A stretch of 64,000 nt of DNA from the NCBI GenBank assembly GCA_965262505.1, contig CBDHFM010000030.1:1922001-1986000 (forward strand), read 5' to 3'. Shown here piece after piece: positions 18,209 through 26,472 of this stretch. This DNA comes from JACPPO01 sp965262505. Its GTDB lineage: Bacteria; Acidobacteriota; Vicinamibacteria; Vicinamibacterales; UBA2999. Position 1 is the first letter of the stretch; the number at the start of each line of letters is the position of its first letter. The notes under the pieces were generated by a model, which was not told where the DNA came from, ran no database searches, and worked only from the letters and a program-made list of their open reading frames with translations. The translations under genes were made by a program, and so were the position numbers.

Positions 18209-18347
18209 CAGCCGGACAGGGGAGTGAGGTTGTCCTCGGCTGTGAGATCCTCAATCGGATGACCGCCCTCGGCCGACCAGTGTCATACGTATCGGCAGGT
18301 GAGGTCCTGTCGGTTGGCAGGTCAGTGACGATTCGTGCAACAACGCC
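18209..18347 (+). mobile_element. IS5-family element fragment, 3' terminal 139 bp
   Basis: It begins inside the transposase at CAGCCGGACAGGGGAGTGAG (coding AGQGSEVV) and runs to the terminal GATTCGTGCAACAACGCC, with small deletions near the end. It looks like a decayed copy interrupted by the 184-bp element on its left. Confidence 0.8.
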
Positions 18348-18427
18348 AAGCTCGGGCGCGCCGGGATCGTGTACGCAGGCGGCCAACTCTTGATGACGAT
18401 TCCAGCCTGTTGAGGCTACGATGACCG

Positions 18428-19780
18428 ATGCCGCTCGAGACGATCCTCACCACGCTTTCCGACGTCGTGTGGGGCCCACCGATGCTCGCGCTGCTCGTCG
18501 GCACGGGCGTCTTCCTCACGCTCCGCCTCCGGGGTCTGCAGTTCACGAGGCTCGTACCAAGTCTGCGACTCGCGCTGGTCGTCCGCGACGAGACTGCAGG
18601 CACGGGGGACGTCTCCCACTATCAGGCGCTCATGACGGCCTTGGCGGCGACTGTCGGCACCGGCAACATCGCGGGCGTCGCCACCGCCATCGCGGCCGGC
18701 GGCCCCGGCGCCCTCTTCTGGATGTGGATGACCGGGTTGGTCGGCATGGCCACCAAGTTCGCGGAAGCGGTGCTGGCCGTGAAATACCGCGTCACCGACG
18801 ATCGCCACGCCATGGCGGGGGGGCCCATGTACTACATCGAGCGGGGCCTCGGCTGGCGTTGGCTGGGGATCGTGTTTGCCGGCTTGACCGCCGTGGCCGC
18901 CTTCGGTATCGGGAACCTGGTGCAAGCGAACTCCGTGGCCGACGCGTTGCGCGCGACCTTCGGCGTGCCGGTCGTGGTCTCGGGGGCCATGATCGCGCTG
19001 GCGACGGCGCTCGTCGTGCTGGGCGGCATTCAGTCGATTGCGAAAACCGCGAGCGTGATCGTACCCACGATGATCGTGTTCTATCTGGTCGGCGGACTGA
19101 TCGTGCTCGCGCTCAACTGGCGGGCGCTCCCAGACATCGCGCTCCTCATCGTCAGCGACGCGTTCTCGCCGACCGCCGCGGTGGGCGGGTTTGCCGGAGC
19201 GACCGTGACGCAAGGCATCCGATTCGGCATCGCCCGTGGTGTCTTCAGCAACGAGAGCGGCCTGGGCTCAGGTGGGATCGCCGCGGCCGCGGCGCGGGCC
19301 CACCACCCGGTCGCCCAGGGGCTCGTGTCCATGACCCAGACCTTTATTGACACGATCATCGTGTGCTCGATCACCGGCTTCGCGATCATCGCCACCGGCG
19401 CGTGGCAGTCAGGGGACACGGGCGCCGCCCTCACGACGCGGGCGTTTTCCACCGGTATGCCGGGCACGTGGGGCGGTTCGCTGGTCGCGCTGGCCCTGGC
19501 GCTGTTCGCCTTCTCGACGATACTTGGCTGGAGCTACTACGGGGAGAAGGCCCTCGAGTATTTGGTCGGCAGCACGCGATTGACCCGCCGCTATCGTATG
19601 GTCTGGGTGGCCGCGACGTTTGTCGGCGCCATCACGAGCCTCGAGACCGTCTGGGCCGTCGCGGATGTGTTCAACGGGGCAATGGCACTCCCGAATCTCA
19701 TCGGGCTGGTCCTGCTGTCAGGCGTCGTCGTGCGTGAAACCACGGACTATCTGGGCAGGCGGCGGGCGAACTCCTCCTGA
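18428..19780 (+). CDS. Sodium:alanine/glycine symporter (AGCS family)
   Basis: 450 residues, the normal AGCS length, with about ten membrane helices. Family features are VGTGVFLTLRLRGLQF near residue 20, GTGNIAGVATAIAAGGPGAL near 80 and the signature FSNESGLGSGGIAAAAARAH near 275. The C-terminal part has FSTILGWSYYGEKALEYLVG. It imports alanine or glycine with Na+. The gene starts 80 bp after an IS5 fragment, so its native promoter may be lost or replaced by an element end. Confidence 0.92.
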   Translation: MPLETILTTLSDVVWGPPMLALLVGTGVFLTLRLRGLQFTRLVPSLRLALVVRDETAGTGDVSHYQALMTALAATVGTGNIAGVATAIAAGGPGALFWMWMTGLVGMATKFAEAVLAVKYRVTDDRHAMAGGPMYYIERGLGWRWLGIVFAGLTAVAAFGIGNLVQANSVADALRATFGVPVVVSGAMIALATALVVLGGIQSIAKTASVIVPTMIVFYLVGGLIVLALNWRALPDIALLIVSDAFSPTAAVGGFAGATVTQGIRFGIARGVFSNESGLGSGGIAAAAARAHHPVAQGLVSMTQTFIDTIIVCSITGFAIIATGAWQSGDTGAALTTRAFSTGMPGTWGGSLVALALALFAFSTILGWSYYGEKALEYLVGSTRLTRRYRMVWVAATFVGAITSLETVWAVADVFNGAMALPNLIGLVLLSGVVVRETTDYLGRRRANSS

Positions 19781-20340
19781 ACACAGTCCGTTCGCAGACC
19801 GCCGCCTGACGGGCGGCTTGGACGTCCCCGTGCCGGCGCGTGGCCGTTCTCCCTCCTGCTCCGGTATGAGCACGAACTCGAGGTACGCCTCGATGCCGAG
19901 TTCCGCGACATCCTGCCTGAGTTGTTCGACGGCGGGCGTCACCCGGACGCCGATCGTTTTCTCAAGGCCCACCCACAGGAGCCACAAGATGCTGAACACG
20001 AGCATCATCCACGAGCAGGAACTGTTCGACGCCGGGGATCAGCTTGTCGCGTATCTCGCGCAACAGGGCGCCGGCCCGGCACCGTCGTGCCGGAACTCTC
20101 GCACAGCGTGCAGCCCACCGGAGCGGTGCGAGTCACCGTCGAGTTTCTGCGCGCATCTGACGGCGGGCCCTGATGGGCACGCCCCTGCGACTGTGACGCG
20201 ACAACGGCCCCGAGGGGACTGAGGCCCCGATGTGACAAGACACGCGGGCAGGCCGCTTGGGGAACGACGATGCCGGACTCGTATAATTGAGAGGCTGGCG
20301 TCACCGGTCAGGCCCACGCATACAGGGAGTCCTCGAGCGA
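19781..20340. other. Degenerate region between symporter and protease genes
   Basis: 560 bp with no intact gene. Apart from the possible transporter remnant described separately, nothing was recognised. Confidence 0.4.
19844..20008 (-). pseudogene. Possible C-terminal remnant of an ammonium transporter
   Basis: The minus strand reads LVFSILWLLWVGLEKTIGVR, then VTPAVEQLRQDVAELGIEAY and LEFVLIPEQEGERP. A membrane helix followed by this pattern resembles the end of Amt proteins (last helix, then GVRVSxEEE-xxGLDxxEHGxxAYPEF). The upstream part is scrambled. The match is by eye and weak. Another small membrane protein is possible. Confidence 0.35.
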
Positions 20341-21035
20341 TGTTCTTCTTCGATCCGACGTATCTGCTGTTCATCCTGCCGGGAGTGGGGCTGTCGCTCT
20401 GGGCGAGCTTCCGCACCAAGTCGGCATTCCGCACCTACTCGAAGGTGCCGTGCGCGCGCCAGCTCACCGGCGCCCAGGCCGCCCGCCTGATGCTCGACCG
20501 CGCGGGGCTGCGCCACGTGGGCATCGGACGGTCACACGGCCTGCTCTCGGACCATTACAACCCGGCGACACGCCGCTTGGCCCTGTCGAAGGACGTGCAC
20601 GATTCCACCTCGATTGCAGCCATTGGCGTGGCGACGCACGAGGCGGGCCACGCCATCCAGCATGCGGCCCACTATGCCCCGCTCTGGCTGCGGAGCACCC
20701 TCGTGCCCACGGCCAACATCGGCTCGTCGATCGGCTACGTCGTGATGATGGTTGGGTTGTTCATGGCGTCGCAGTCGCTGGTGGGCATCGGCGCGCTCCT
20801 GTTCTCCGCGGTCCTCCTCTTCCAGGTCGTGACGCTCCCCGTGGAATTTGATGCCACGGCCCGCGCCAAGAAACTCGTGGTGGCGTACGGAATTGTCAGT
20901 GAGCGCGAGCGGGAGGGCATGGACCGCGTGTTGAACGCCGCCGCGCTCACCTACGTGGCCGCCGTGGTAAGTACCCTCCTGACCCTGCTCTACTTCTTAA
21001 TGCGAGCCGGCTTCCTGGGGGGGCGGGACGATTAG
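20341..21035 (+). CDS. Neutral zinc metallopeptidase, YugP family
   Basis: 231 residues. It starts MFFFDPTYLLFILPGVGLSL with an N-terminal membrane helix. The zinc-binding motif is GVATHEAGHAIQHA near residue 100. Two further helices include GYVVMMVGLFMA, and EFDATARAKKLVV supplies the conserved EFxAT segment. This is the standard layout of the membrane-bound YugP/DUF Zn_peptidase_2 family. The physiological substrate is unknown. Upstream AGGGAG gives an acceptable ribosome-binding site. Confidence 0.88.
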
Positions 21036-21088
21036 GACGTGTTTCACGATACGGTGGTGACTACGTACACACTCTTGAAGCGCTGCAT

Positions 21089-21799
21089 GTGAGCGTCCAT
21101 GATCTATCGACCGACGATCAACGGATGAGCCACGTCGTCCGCAAACATCTAGGCCTGGAGAGTGATGCGTACGATGCGGCCATCCGCACGTTCATTCCAG
21201 GCTACGCAGAGGCCTTGACCAGAGCCGCGAGCGAAATCGCCGGTGTCCGCCCAATCCTGGTGCTGGACCTCGGCACGGGAACGGGTGCCTTAGCCGAAGC
21301 ACTGCTGGCACATAACCGCGTCGGGGCCGTTGAAGCCCTCGACATTGATCCAGAGATGCTGGCCCAGGCGCGCCTCCGGCTCACGCGATTTGGAACCCGC
21401 GCGCGGGTCCGCCGCGGGTCGTTCGAGGCACCGCTCCCTCCGTGTGACGCCGTGGCCACGTCCCTGGCTCTGCACCACATGCCCACCATGGCCCGCAAAC
21501 GCACGCTCTATGCACGCATTTACCGGGCGCTCCGCCCCGGCGGCGTCTTCGTCAACGCCGACGTGGCCATCAGTGCGCATCCGGTGGCGCGCGAGGAGAC
21601 GTACCGTCGATGGGTCACCCATCTGGGGTCATGCGGCATTGATGAACAGCGGGCCTATGCACACTTCGACGCATGGGCGGCGGAGGACACCTACTTTCCA
21701 GTCGACGACGAACTCGCGGCAATGCGCGACGCCACATTCCAGGCGGAATGTCTCTGGCAGGATCCCCCCCACACGCTCCTGGTCGGACGCAAGACCTGA
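21089..21799 (+). CDS. Class I SAM-dependent methyltransferase
   Basis: 236 residues from GTG 21089; an ATG at 21124 is an alternative start. Motif I is VLDLGTGTGALAEALLAHN near residue 56, and motif II is ALDIDPEML. SLALHHMPTMARKRTLYARI and LRPGGVFVNADVAIS correspond to post-I motifs. The substrate is unknown. A three-HTH regulator gene lies convergently downstream, an arrangement repeated at 37-38 kb. Confidence 0.85.
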   Translation: MSVHDLSTDDQRMSHVVRKHLGLESDAYDAAIRTFIPGYAEALTRAASEIAGVRPILVLDLGTGTGALAEALLAHNRVGAVEALDIDPEMLAQARLRLTRFGTRARVRRGSFEAPLPPCDAVATSLALHHMPTMARKRTLYARIYRALRPGGVFVNADVAISAHPVAREETYRRWVTHLGSCGIDEQRAYAHFDAWAAEDTYFPVDDELAAMRDATFQAECLWQDPPHTLLVGRKT

Positions 21800-22028
21800 G
21801 TCCCGGTCTACGGGCTACGGGCACCCTGGCACGCAGGGATGGCTTGGTGCGGATTTCATGATGCACTGGTGACTGCGTAACCGCTGTTGATCGATCGGGA
21901 CGTGCTGGCCGTGACTCGGCGAATCCCTCCAAGCCTACAGCGTCGACGCATACCAACACGACTGTTTAATCTGGCTGTGACCCCACCGTCACACGGGTAT
22001 GAAACGCGCGTGAACGGCGCGTGCCCGC
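21800..22028. other. Convergent intergenic region
   Basis: About 230 bp between the methyltransferase and the HTH gene. GCGCGTGAACGGCGCGTGC near 22008 is a short imperfect repeat. No terminator with a T-run was seen. Confidence 0.3.
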
Positions 22029-22625
22029 CTACGGTCGCTCCATCAGACGCCGGTGAAGCGCGGCGAGCCGTTGCCAGAACAAGGGCGACGGCGTGCGTTT
22101 CCGTGCCTCCCATTGGTAGACGACGGCTTTGTGCGCCGCGCCCACCAGCGTGGCCAATTGCGCCTGGCTCAACCCGCACGCGCGACGAACCGCGCGAATT
22201 TGCGCGTCGTAATCGTCTGGAACGCTAGCCCAGGTCAATGGTGCGCGACGATCATCTGGCCGAACCGTCCGCCCATAGTACGACCGCCGAAACGCCCTGG
22301 TCGCGGCGGGAGTCGCGCGGGCCCGAAGGCGGCGAAAGGTCGTCTTGTTGTCATAGGTCACCGGCAGCCGTCCGTCCCGCGCCGCCGCCCGCAGCGTCTT
22401 GACGTGGACGCCGATGAGCAGCGCGAGTACGGGCAACGGAAGGAGCGCGTGATCATCGCGATGCGTCGCCAGCGCCCTGGCTCGCGCCAGAATCTGGGGC
22501 GGCGTTGCCCGCCGCCCGGCATCCCACGTCCGATACGACTCGGGAGACGCACTGAGCATCGCCGCGAACGCCGCTTGCGACTGACCCAGCGCGATCCGGC
22601 ACTCACGCAACGTGCGTGGCTCCAC
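22029..22625 (-). CDS. Regulator-like protein with three helix-turn-helix motifs
   Basis: 198 residues. An N-terminal Xre-type HTH is seen at about 5-45 (LRECRIALGQSQAAFAAMLS, SYRTWDAGRR). A central excisionase/MerR-like HTH lies at about 66-95 (LIGVHVKTLRAAARDGRLPV). A second Xre-type HTH lies at about 145-185 (RRACGLSQAQLATLVG, AVVYQWEARKRTPSPLFWQR). The start is GTG 22625, but the frame stays open upstream toward the miniature element at 22639, so the N-terminus could have been altered. A decayed homologue is at 38049-38395. DNA binding is inferred; the target is unknown. Confidence 0.7.
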   Translation of the reverse strand: MEPRTLRECRIALGQSQAAFAAMLSASPESYRTWDAGRRATPPQILARARALATHRDDHALLPLPVLALLIGVHVKTLRAAARDGRLPVTYDNKTTFRRLRARATPAATRAFRRSYYGRTVRPDDRRAPLTWASVPDDYDAQIRAVRRACGLSQAQLATLVGAAHKAVVYQWEARKRTPSPLFWQRLAALHRRLMERP

Positions 22626-22638
22626 GACGTCACACCAT

Positions 22639-22871
22639 GGCGTTGTTGCATGAATACCCTGTGGGGGTGGGGCGGTTTGGCCCGCACTTCTCCTGACGCT
22701 GTGCTCCCAGTGGCTCCAGCCGCCGGAGGGGGCCCGCTAAATGGCCGAGTAGCGGGCTCTTATCGGCCGAATATCCCATGATCAGCGTCTGCCCGCCCCG
22801 CCTCACGTCAGGGCCACAGCCGGCCCACGACGCGCGACCCCACCCCCACAGGGTATTCATGCAACAACGCC
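22639..22871. mobile_element. Miniature inverted-repeat element (MITE) of the IS5/IS903-like family, 233 bp
   Basis: The two ends are near-perfect inverted repeats of over 30 bp, GGCGTTGTTGCATGAATACC continuing into CTGTGGGGGTGGGG on each side. Both are the same type of IS end, the transposase-5' side. The interior has no gene and holds an 8-bp perfect hairpin, GCCCGCTA at 22732 pairing with TAGCGGGC at 22750. It lies between the HTH gene start and a fragment of an IS5 transposase. Confidence 0.8.
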
Positions 22872-23089
22872 CCGCTCCGGCGGGGCGTCCAGGCAGCGAT
22901 CGCCTCCGAGGACAACCACACCGTCACATCGCCGCGTCGAACAAGGGCCTGATTGTAGGCCGGCCAGTTCGCAACGCGGTACTTCGTCTTATACGTGGGA
23001 TGGACCTTCGACTTCATCCCTGTAGTGTGGCCCCTGCGGAGGGTCCCGAGAAGTGCGCCCCCCCCGCAGGGTCTTCATGCAACAACGCC
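22872..23089 (-). mobile_element. IS5-family element fragment, transposase 5' end
   Basis: The minus strand encodes only the first 50 or so residues (MKSKVHPTYKTKYRVANW, VWLSSEAIAAWTPRRSG), followed by the terminal repeat ending at 23089. The rest is replaced by the 233-bp miniature element. Confidence 0.88.
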
Positions 23090-23093
23090 TCAC

Positions 23094-23399
23094 TTACTCG
23101 CTGAGCACCCGCACAACCGCCTCTGGGTCACGGTCAATCACGGTCAGCAGGATGCGGGCGGCGCGATCTGGAACACGGCGTCCCTGTTCCCATTCCTGCA
23201 CGGCACGCACTTCGAGACCGAATCGGTCCGCAAATTTCTGGCGACTCAACTTCATGCGCTTCCGTATTGCAAGAATATGCTCTGCCGCAGGATCGTCGAC
23301 GATGCGGCAAGGTAAATCTGCTTCGCCGCGCACATGGGCAAGAACCTCGCCCAAGGCCGCCTCGATCTCCTGACCCACCTTGGTTCGTTCCGTCGTCAT
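23094..23399 (-). CDS. Xre-family antitoxin (HigA/NadS-like)
   Basis: 101 residues. The C-terminal half is an HTH, with AIRKRMKLSRQKFADRFGLE and VRAVQEWEQGRRVPDRAARI, ending in a hydrophobic helix (LLTVIDRDPEAVVRVL). It overlaps the toxin gene by 4 bp (ATGA at 23396-23399) in the toxin-first order typical of HigBA. It is expected to bind and neutralise the toxin and to repress the pair. The stop lies 5 bp from an IS5 end. Confidence 0.85.
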   Translation of the reverse strand: MTTERTKVGQEIEAALGEVLAHVRGEADLPCRIVDDPAAEHILAIRKRMKLSRQKFADRFGLEVRAVQEWEQGRRVPDRAARILLTVIDRDPEAVVRVLSE

Positions 23400-23728
23400 C
23401 GGCGTATCTCTTCTTTCTTGATCGCGGCCACCAGCCGCGACAGGGCTTTTCTGTCTGCTGCAGTCAGGTCATCACGGTCGGCCTTCGCATAGGCTGTCAA
23501 CATGTAGATTGCCTCCGGTCCTACGTGATGGAAGTAAATCGTTCGGATTCCACCTCGCTTTCCCCGTCCCGATCCTTTCCACCGTAACTTGCGAATACCT
23601 CCGGTTCCACGGAGCAACGATGCTCTGCCAGGATCGGCAACGATTGCCGCCTCCATGTTCTGGCGCTCCGCTTCCGACATGAGCTTGCGAACAACGCGCT
23701 CGTAGGTTCTAGTGGCGAAGATTCGCAC
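23396..23728 (-). CDS. RelE/HigB-type mRNA interferase toxin
   Basis: 110 residues from GTG 23728, chosen because the fold begins there (VRIFATRTYERVVRKLMS). The conserved features are RGTGGIRKLRWKGSGRGKRG, then GIRTIYFHH and IYMLTAYAKADRDDLTAADR, the strand-turn-strand core and C-terminal helix of the RelE/HigB superfamily. It probably cleaves mRNA on the ribosome. It is followed directly by its antitoxin. The pair is bracketed by an IS5 fragment and a full IS5 copy. Confidence 0.87.
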   Translation of the reverse strand: MRIFATRTYERVVRKLMSEAERQNMEAAIVADPGRASLLRGTGGIRKLRWKGSGRGKRGGIRTIYFHHVGPEAIYMLTAYAKADRDDLTAADRKALSRLVAAIKKEEIRR

Positions 23729-23855
23729 TGGTCTTGAGTATGCGGCAATGCCGCACACTCTGTCAAGGCTGTCCTTATGCCGGAGAAGCCGCCTTATTGG
23801 CAAGATCACCGGCGGCATACGCCGCTGAAGCGTTCCGTCTTGACCGTATCAATGG

Positions 23856-24923
23856 GCGTTGTTGCACGAATCGTCACTGGCCCGCACGAGGCCCACCGAC
23901 AGGATCCTCACCTGCGGATGCGGTATGACTCTGGTCGGTCGAGGGCGGTCATCCGATTCAAGATCTCACAGCCAAGGACGACCTCACTCCCCTGCCCGGC
24001 TGGGCTCCGGGCGCGAAGGCCATCTCCGATGATGGATTTGTATCGGAAGAACGCATTCTCCACCCGGCCCTGACGATGGTACCCTGACGCCTGCTTCCAG
24101 CGGCGCCGGCCGAGCGTCTTCACCAACGTGATCGTCCGATCCCGCGCGGGCGACCGCGGGCCGTGGCCAGAGACGGTCGCCGTCCTGGCCGGTGGGATGA
24201 CGACCGTCGCACCCCGCGCCCCCGCCGTTTCGTAGACGGCGACCGTGTCATAGGCGGCGTCAGCGGTGACGCGCACGAGAGGGCCCTCGACCGCGGTGAG
24301 CAGATCGAGGGCGGTGGTCGCATCATCACCCGTCTCCTCGGTCAACGTGTGGACACGGATCCCGCCGGACTGATCGACGCCAAGGTGGAGTTTCCGCCAG
24401 CCACGCCGGCCGCGGCCACCGTGTTTCGCGGCAGCCCACTCACCCTCCCCGACGATGGACAGACCTGTGCTGTCAAGCACGAGATGGATGCCCTCGTCGG
24501 TCGGGACCGGTCGCAGACGGCGCCTCAGATGCTGACTGCGCCGGGAGAGCGTCGTATAGTCGGGGGCGGAGAGGTCGAGGCGCATCATCCCGAACAGGGC
24601 GTGCAGGAACCCTTCGGCTTGGCGCAGCGGGAGATGGTAGAGGAGTCGCAGGGTCAGGGCGGCCTCGATGGCGAGATCCGAGTAGCGCCGCTGCCCACCC
24701 CGCCGGCCGCTCCGGCGGGGCGTCCAGGCAGCGATCGCCTCCGAGGACAACCACACCGTCACATCGCCGCGTCGAACAAGGGCCTGATTGTAGGCTGGCC
24801 AGTTCGCAACGCGGTACTTCGTCTTATACGTGGGATGGACCTTCGACTTCATCCCTGTAGTGTGGCCCCTGCGGAGGGTCCCGAGAAGTGCGCCCCCCCG
24901 CAGGGTCTTCATGCAACAACGCC
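23856..24923 (-). mobile_element. IS5-family (IS903-like) element, copy B
   Basis: 1068 bp. The left end is GGCGTTGTTGCACGAATC, and the right end is the complement of GGCGTTGTTGCATGAAGAC, ending at 24923. There is no 9-bp flanking duplication (GTATCAATG on the left, CCTCGCCCA on the right), so the element or its flanks have been rearranged. The right end overwrites the 3' end of the glycosyltransferase gene. Confidence 0.9.
23908..24852 (-). CDS. IS5-family transposase (copy B)
   Basis: 314 residues, intact, starting at the ATG of MKSKVHPTYKTKYR. The DDE residues are in the same segments as copy A (DSTGLSIVGEGEW, TADAAYDTVAVYE, GRVENAFFRYKSI). It differs from copy A at a few positions, for example GGIRVHT for GVIRVHT and LDRPESYRIRR at the C-terminus. 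Confidence 0.93.
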   Translation of the reverse strand: MKSKVHPTYKTKYRVANWPAYNQALVRRGDVTVWLSSEAIAAWTPRRSGRRGGQRRYSDLAIEAALTLRLLYHLPLRQAEGFLHALFGMMRLDLSAPDYTTLSRRSQHLRRRLRPVPTDEGIHLVLDSTGLSIVGEGEWAAAKHGGRGRRGWRKLHLGVDQSGGIRVHTLTEETGDDATTALDLLTAVEGPLVRVTADAAYDTVAVYETAGARGATVVIPPARTATVSGHGPRSPARDRTITLVKTLGRRRWKQASGYHRQGRVENAFFRYKSIIGDGLRARSPAGQGSEVVLGCEILNRMTALDRPESYRIRR

Positions 24924-26327
24924 CCTCGCCCATTGCAGGGATTCGGAGAGATGCTGGTGTAGCACTGCGAATCCAAAGTGGAGGCCACCCACCTGGGCAT
25001 TGTGATCCGCCGTGGCTCGATACTTCTCGGGGTCACAGAGCAGATCTACTGCCTCAGTCGCCGCCCGAGTCAAGGCCTGGTTCGGAATCTGGACAAGCCC
25101 CCGCCTATCGGTTTCCGGAAGGATCTTGTCCGCCAACGAGACCACGCGGAAGCCCTTCGGGCCAATATCCTCCTTGTAGACGGGGTACTCGAACACGATG
25201 GTTGGGAGCCGAGCGGCGAACGCTTCAATGAGCTGATTCCCGAATCCTTCCCATCGCGTTGGGTAGATGACGAAGTCAGCCATCGAATACATGTCTGGGT
25301 ACAACGCATGCAGCCCATCAGCTTCGGACCGAATCGGCCGAACAATATCACCAGCGTAGATCCAGCGAATACCCATCTCGTCGAACAGGCAGTAGACGTC
25401 GTCCCGATACTTCTCGAACGCCCGTTCAGGACGGCCAGCCAAGATCAGCACGATCTGGCTGTCGCGGCCAAACATTGCCCCCGTCGGCAACGCTCGACCA
25501 TCGAGCCTGTGACGCAGACGGTTGATCTCCGCTGTCACGTGGCCTGCCACTTCGACCTGTTTATTGGGCACGATGCGAGCCCCCAGAAGAAGGATCACGT
25601 CGCTGGCCTTGAGCGCGAACCTTTCACGGAGGCGCTGCCGGAGGCGCGTGCGCTCTGGAGCTTTAGCGGGCTTCCCAAACTCGATGGTGTCGTGAATGAC
25701 TGATGCCGCAACGCCACGCTGTGCCAACGCTCGCTGATTACGTGTATTGATGGTCCAATGCATCAGATTGCTCATCCGGGGTGGGTAATAGCTGTCGAGC
25801 AGTTGTCGGGCCAACCCGCATGTCGGGCTGAACTTGTAGGCGCCTTCGCTGAGAATGTCGTGATGAATCGCAACGCACGGGATCTGCGTGGCCCGGAGCA
25901 GCTGAGTCAAAGCGACTGTTGCGGCGGCGTGAATCGGCAGACACAGGAGGTTGTGGACGAAAACCACGTCTGGGCGAAACGCCTCCAGGACGTCCCGCAG
26001 ATCCTGGCGCAGGGCCGCCGTCGAGGCCTCGAACGCGTGCGTCAGCGCATCCTCGTTGTCGAAATCGCCAATGTGCGAGCCAAAGAGATTGTGCATCATG
26101 GTAGTGACTGCGTCGCGATCGAACTCCAACGCGGCGATTGGGAACTCTGACCACGAATAGGCGGAGCTCACCGCCACGTCATGTCCCTCGGCTTCCAGCA
26201 TCGCCCGCCGCTTCATCATCTCTAACGAGACGCCGTCAGTACCTGCAGAATCCCCGGGATCCTGTAGTCCTGTGAGACGCGTGCGATCGGCGGGAGCCGA
26301 TCGGAAATGCCACATGAGTATTCGCAT
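24909..26327 (-). CDS. GT4-type glycosyltransferase, C-terminus replaced by an IS5 end
   Basis: About 472 residues from ATG 26327 (MRILMWHFRSAPADRTRL). The C-terminal Rossmann domain has ILLLGARIVPNKQVEVAGHV and the donor-binding DFVIYPTRWEGFGNQLIEAF with the E-x7-E pattern, typical of GT4 retaining enzymes. The last residues (RGVVA) and the TGA stop are supplied by the terminal repeat of IS5 copy B, so the native end is lost. The catalytic core is complete and the product could still work. The acceptor is unknown. An upstream GTG at 26348 is an alternative start. Confidence 0.78.
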   Translation of the reverse strand: MRILMWHFRSAPADRTRLTGLQDPGDSAGTDGVSLEMMKRRAMLEAEGHDVAVSSAYSWSEFPIAALEFDRDAVTTMMHNLFGSHIGDFDNEDALTHAFEASTAALRQDLRDVLEAFRPDVVFVHNLLCLPIHAAATVALTQLLRATQIPCVAIHHDILSEGAYKFSPTCGLARQLLDSYYPPRMSNLMHWTINTRNQRALAQRGVAASVIHDTIEFGKPAKAPERTRLRQRLRERFALKASDVILLLGARIVPNKQVEVAGHVTAEINRLRHRLDGRALPTGAMFGRDSQIVLILAGRPERAFEKYRDDVYCLFDEMGIRWIYAGDIVRPIRSEADGLHALYPDMYSMADFVIYPTRWEGFGNQLIEAFAARLPTIVFEYPVYKEDIGPKGFRVVSLADKILPETDRRGLVQIPNQALTRAATEAVDLLCDPEKYRATADHNAQVGGLHFGFAVLHQHLSESLQWARGVVA

Positions 26328-26472
26328 CAAGTCCGTATAGTCTCCCACAACGTGATCCGCGCGACAGGGGGGAATAGATCGTCATCGTATGGTGCGAGAA
26401 AACGGCCGGCCACAGCTGACACCTGCCGGGCGCGTGCTGGTCTTTGCCTCCGACACCGCGGAGCAGAAGGGC
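26328..26472. other. Short gap before IS5 copy C
   Basis: About 145 bp upstream of the glycosyltransferase. It should contain that gene's promoter unless displaced. No motif was recognised. Confidence 0.25.

Noticed and set aside
22639..22871. First read as a rho-independent terminator
   Set aside because: The arms match ends of the resident IS exactly and are separated by 160 bp, so it is an element and not a terminator.
16387..24923. Composite transposon formed by IS5 copies A and B carrying the symporter to the toxin-antitoxin pair
   Set aside because: The outer flanks show no shared duplication, and several independent fragments lie between, so a single composite unit is not supported.
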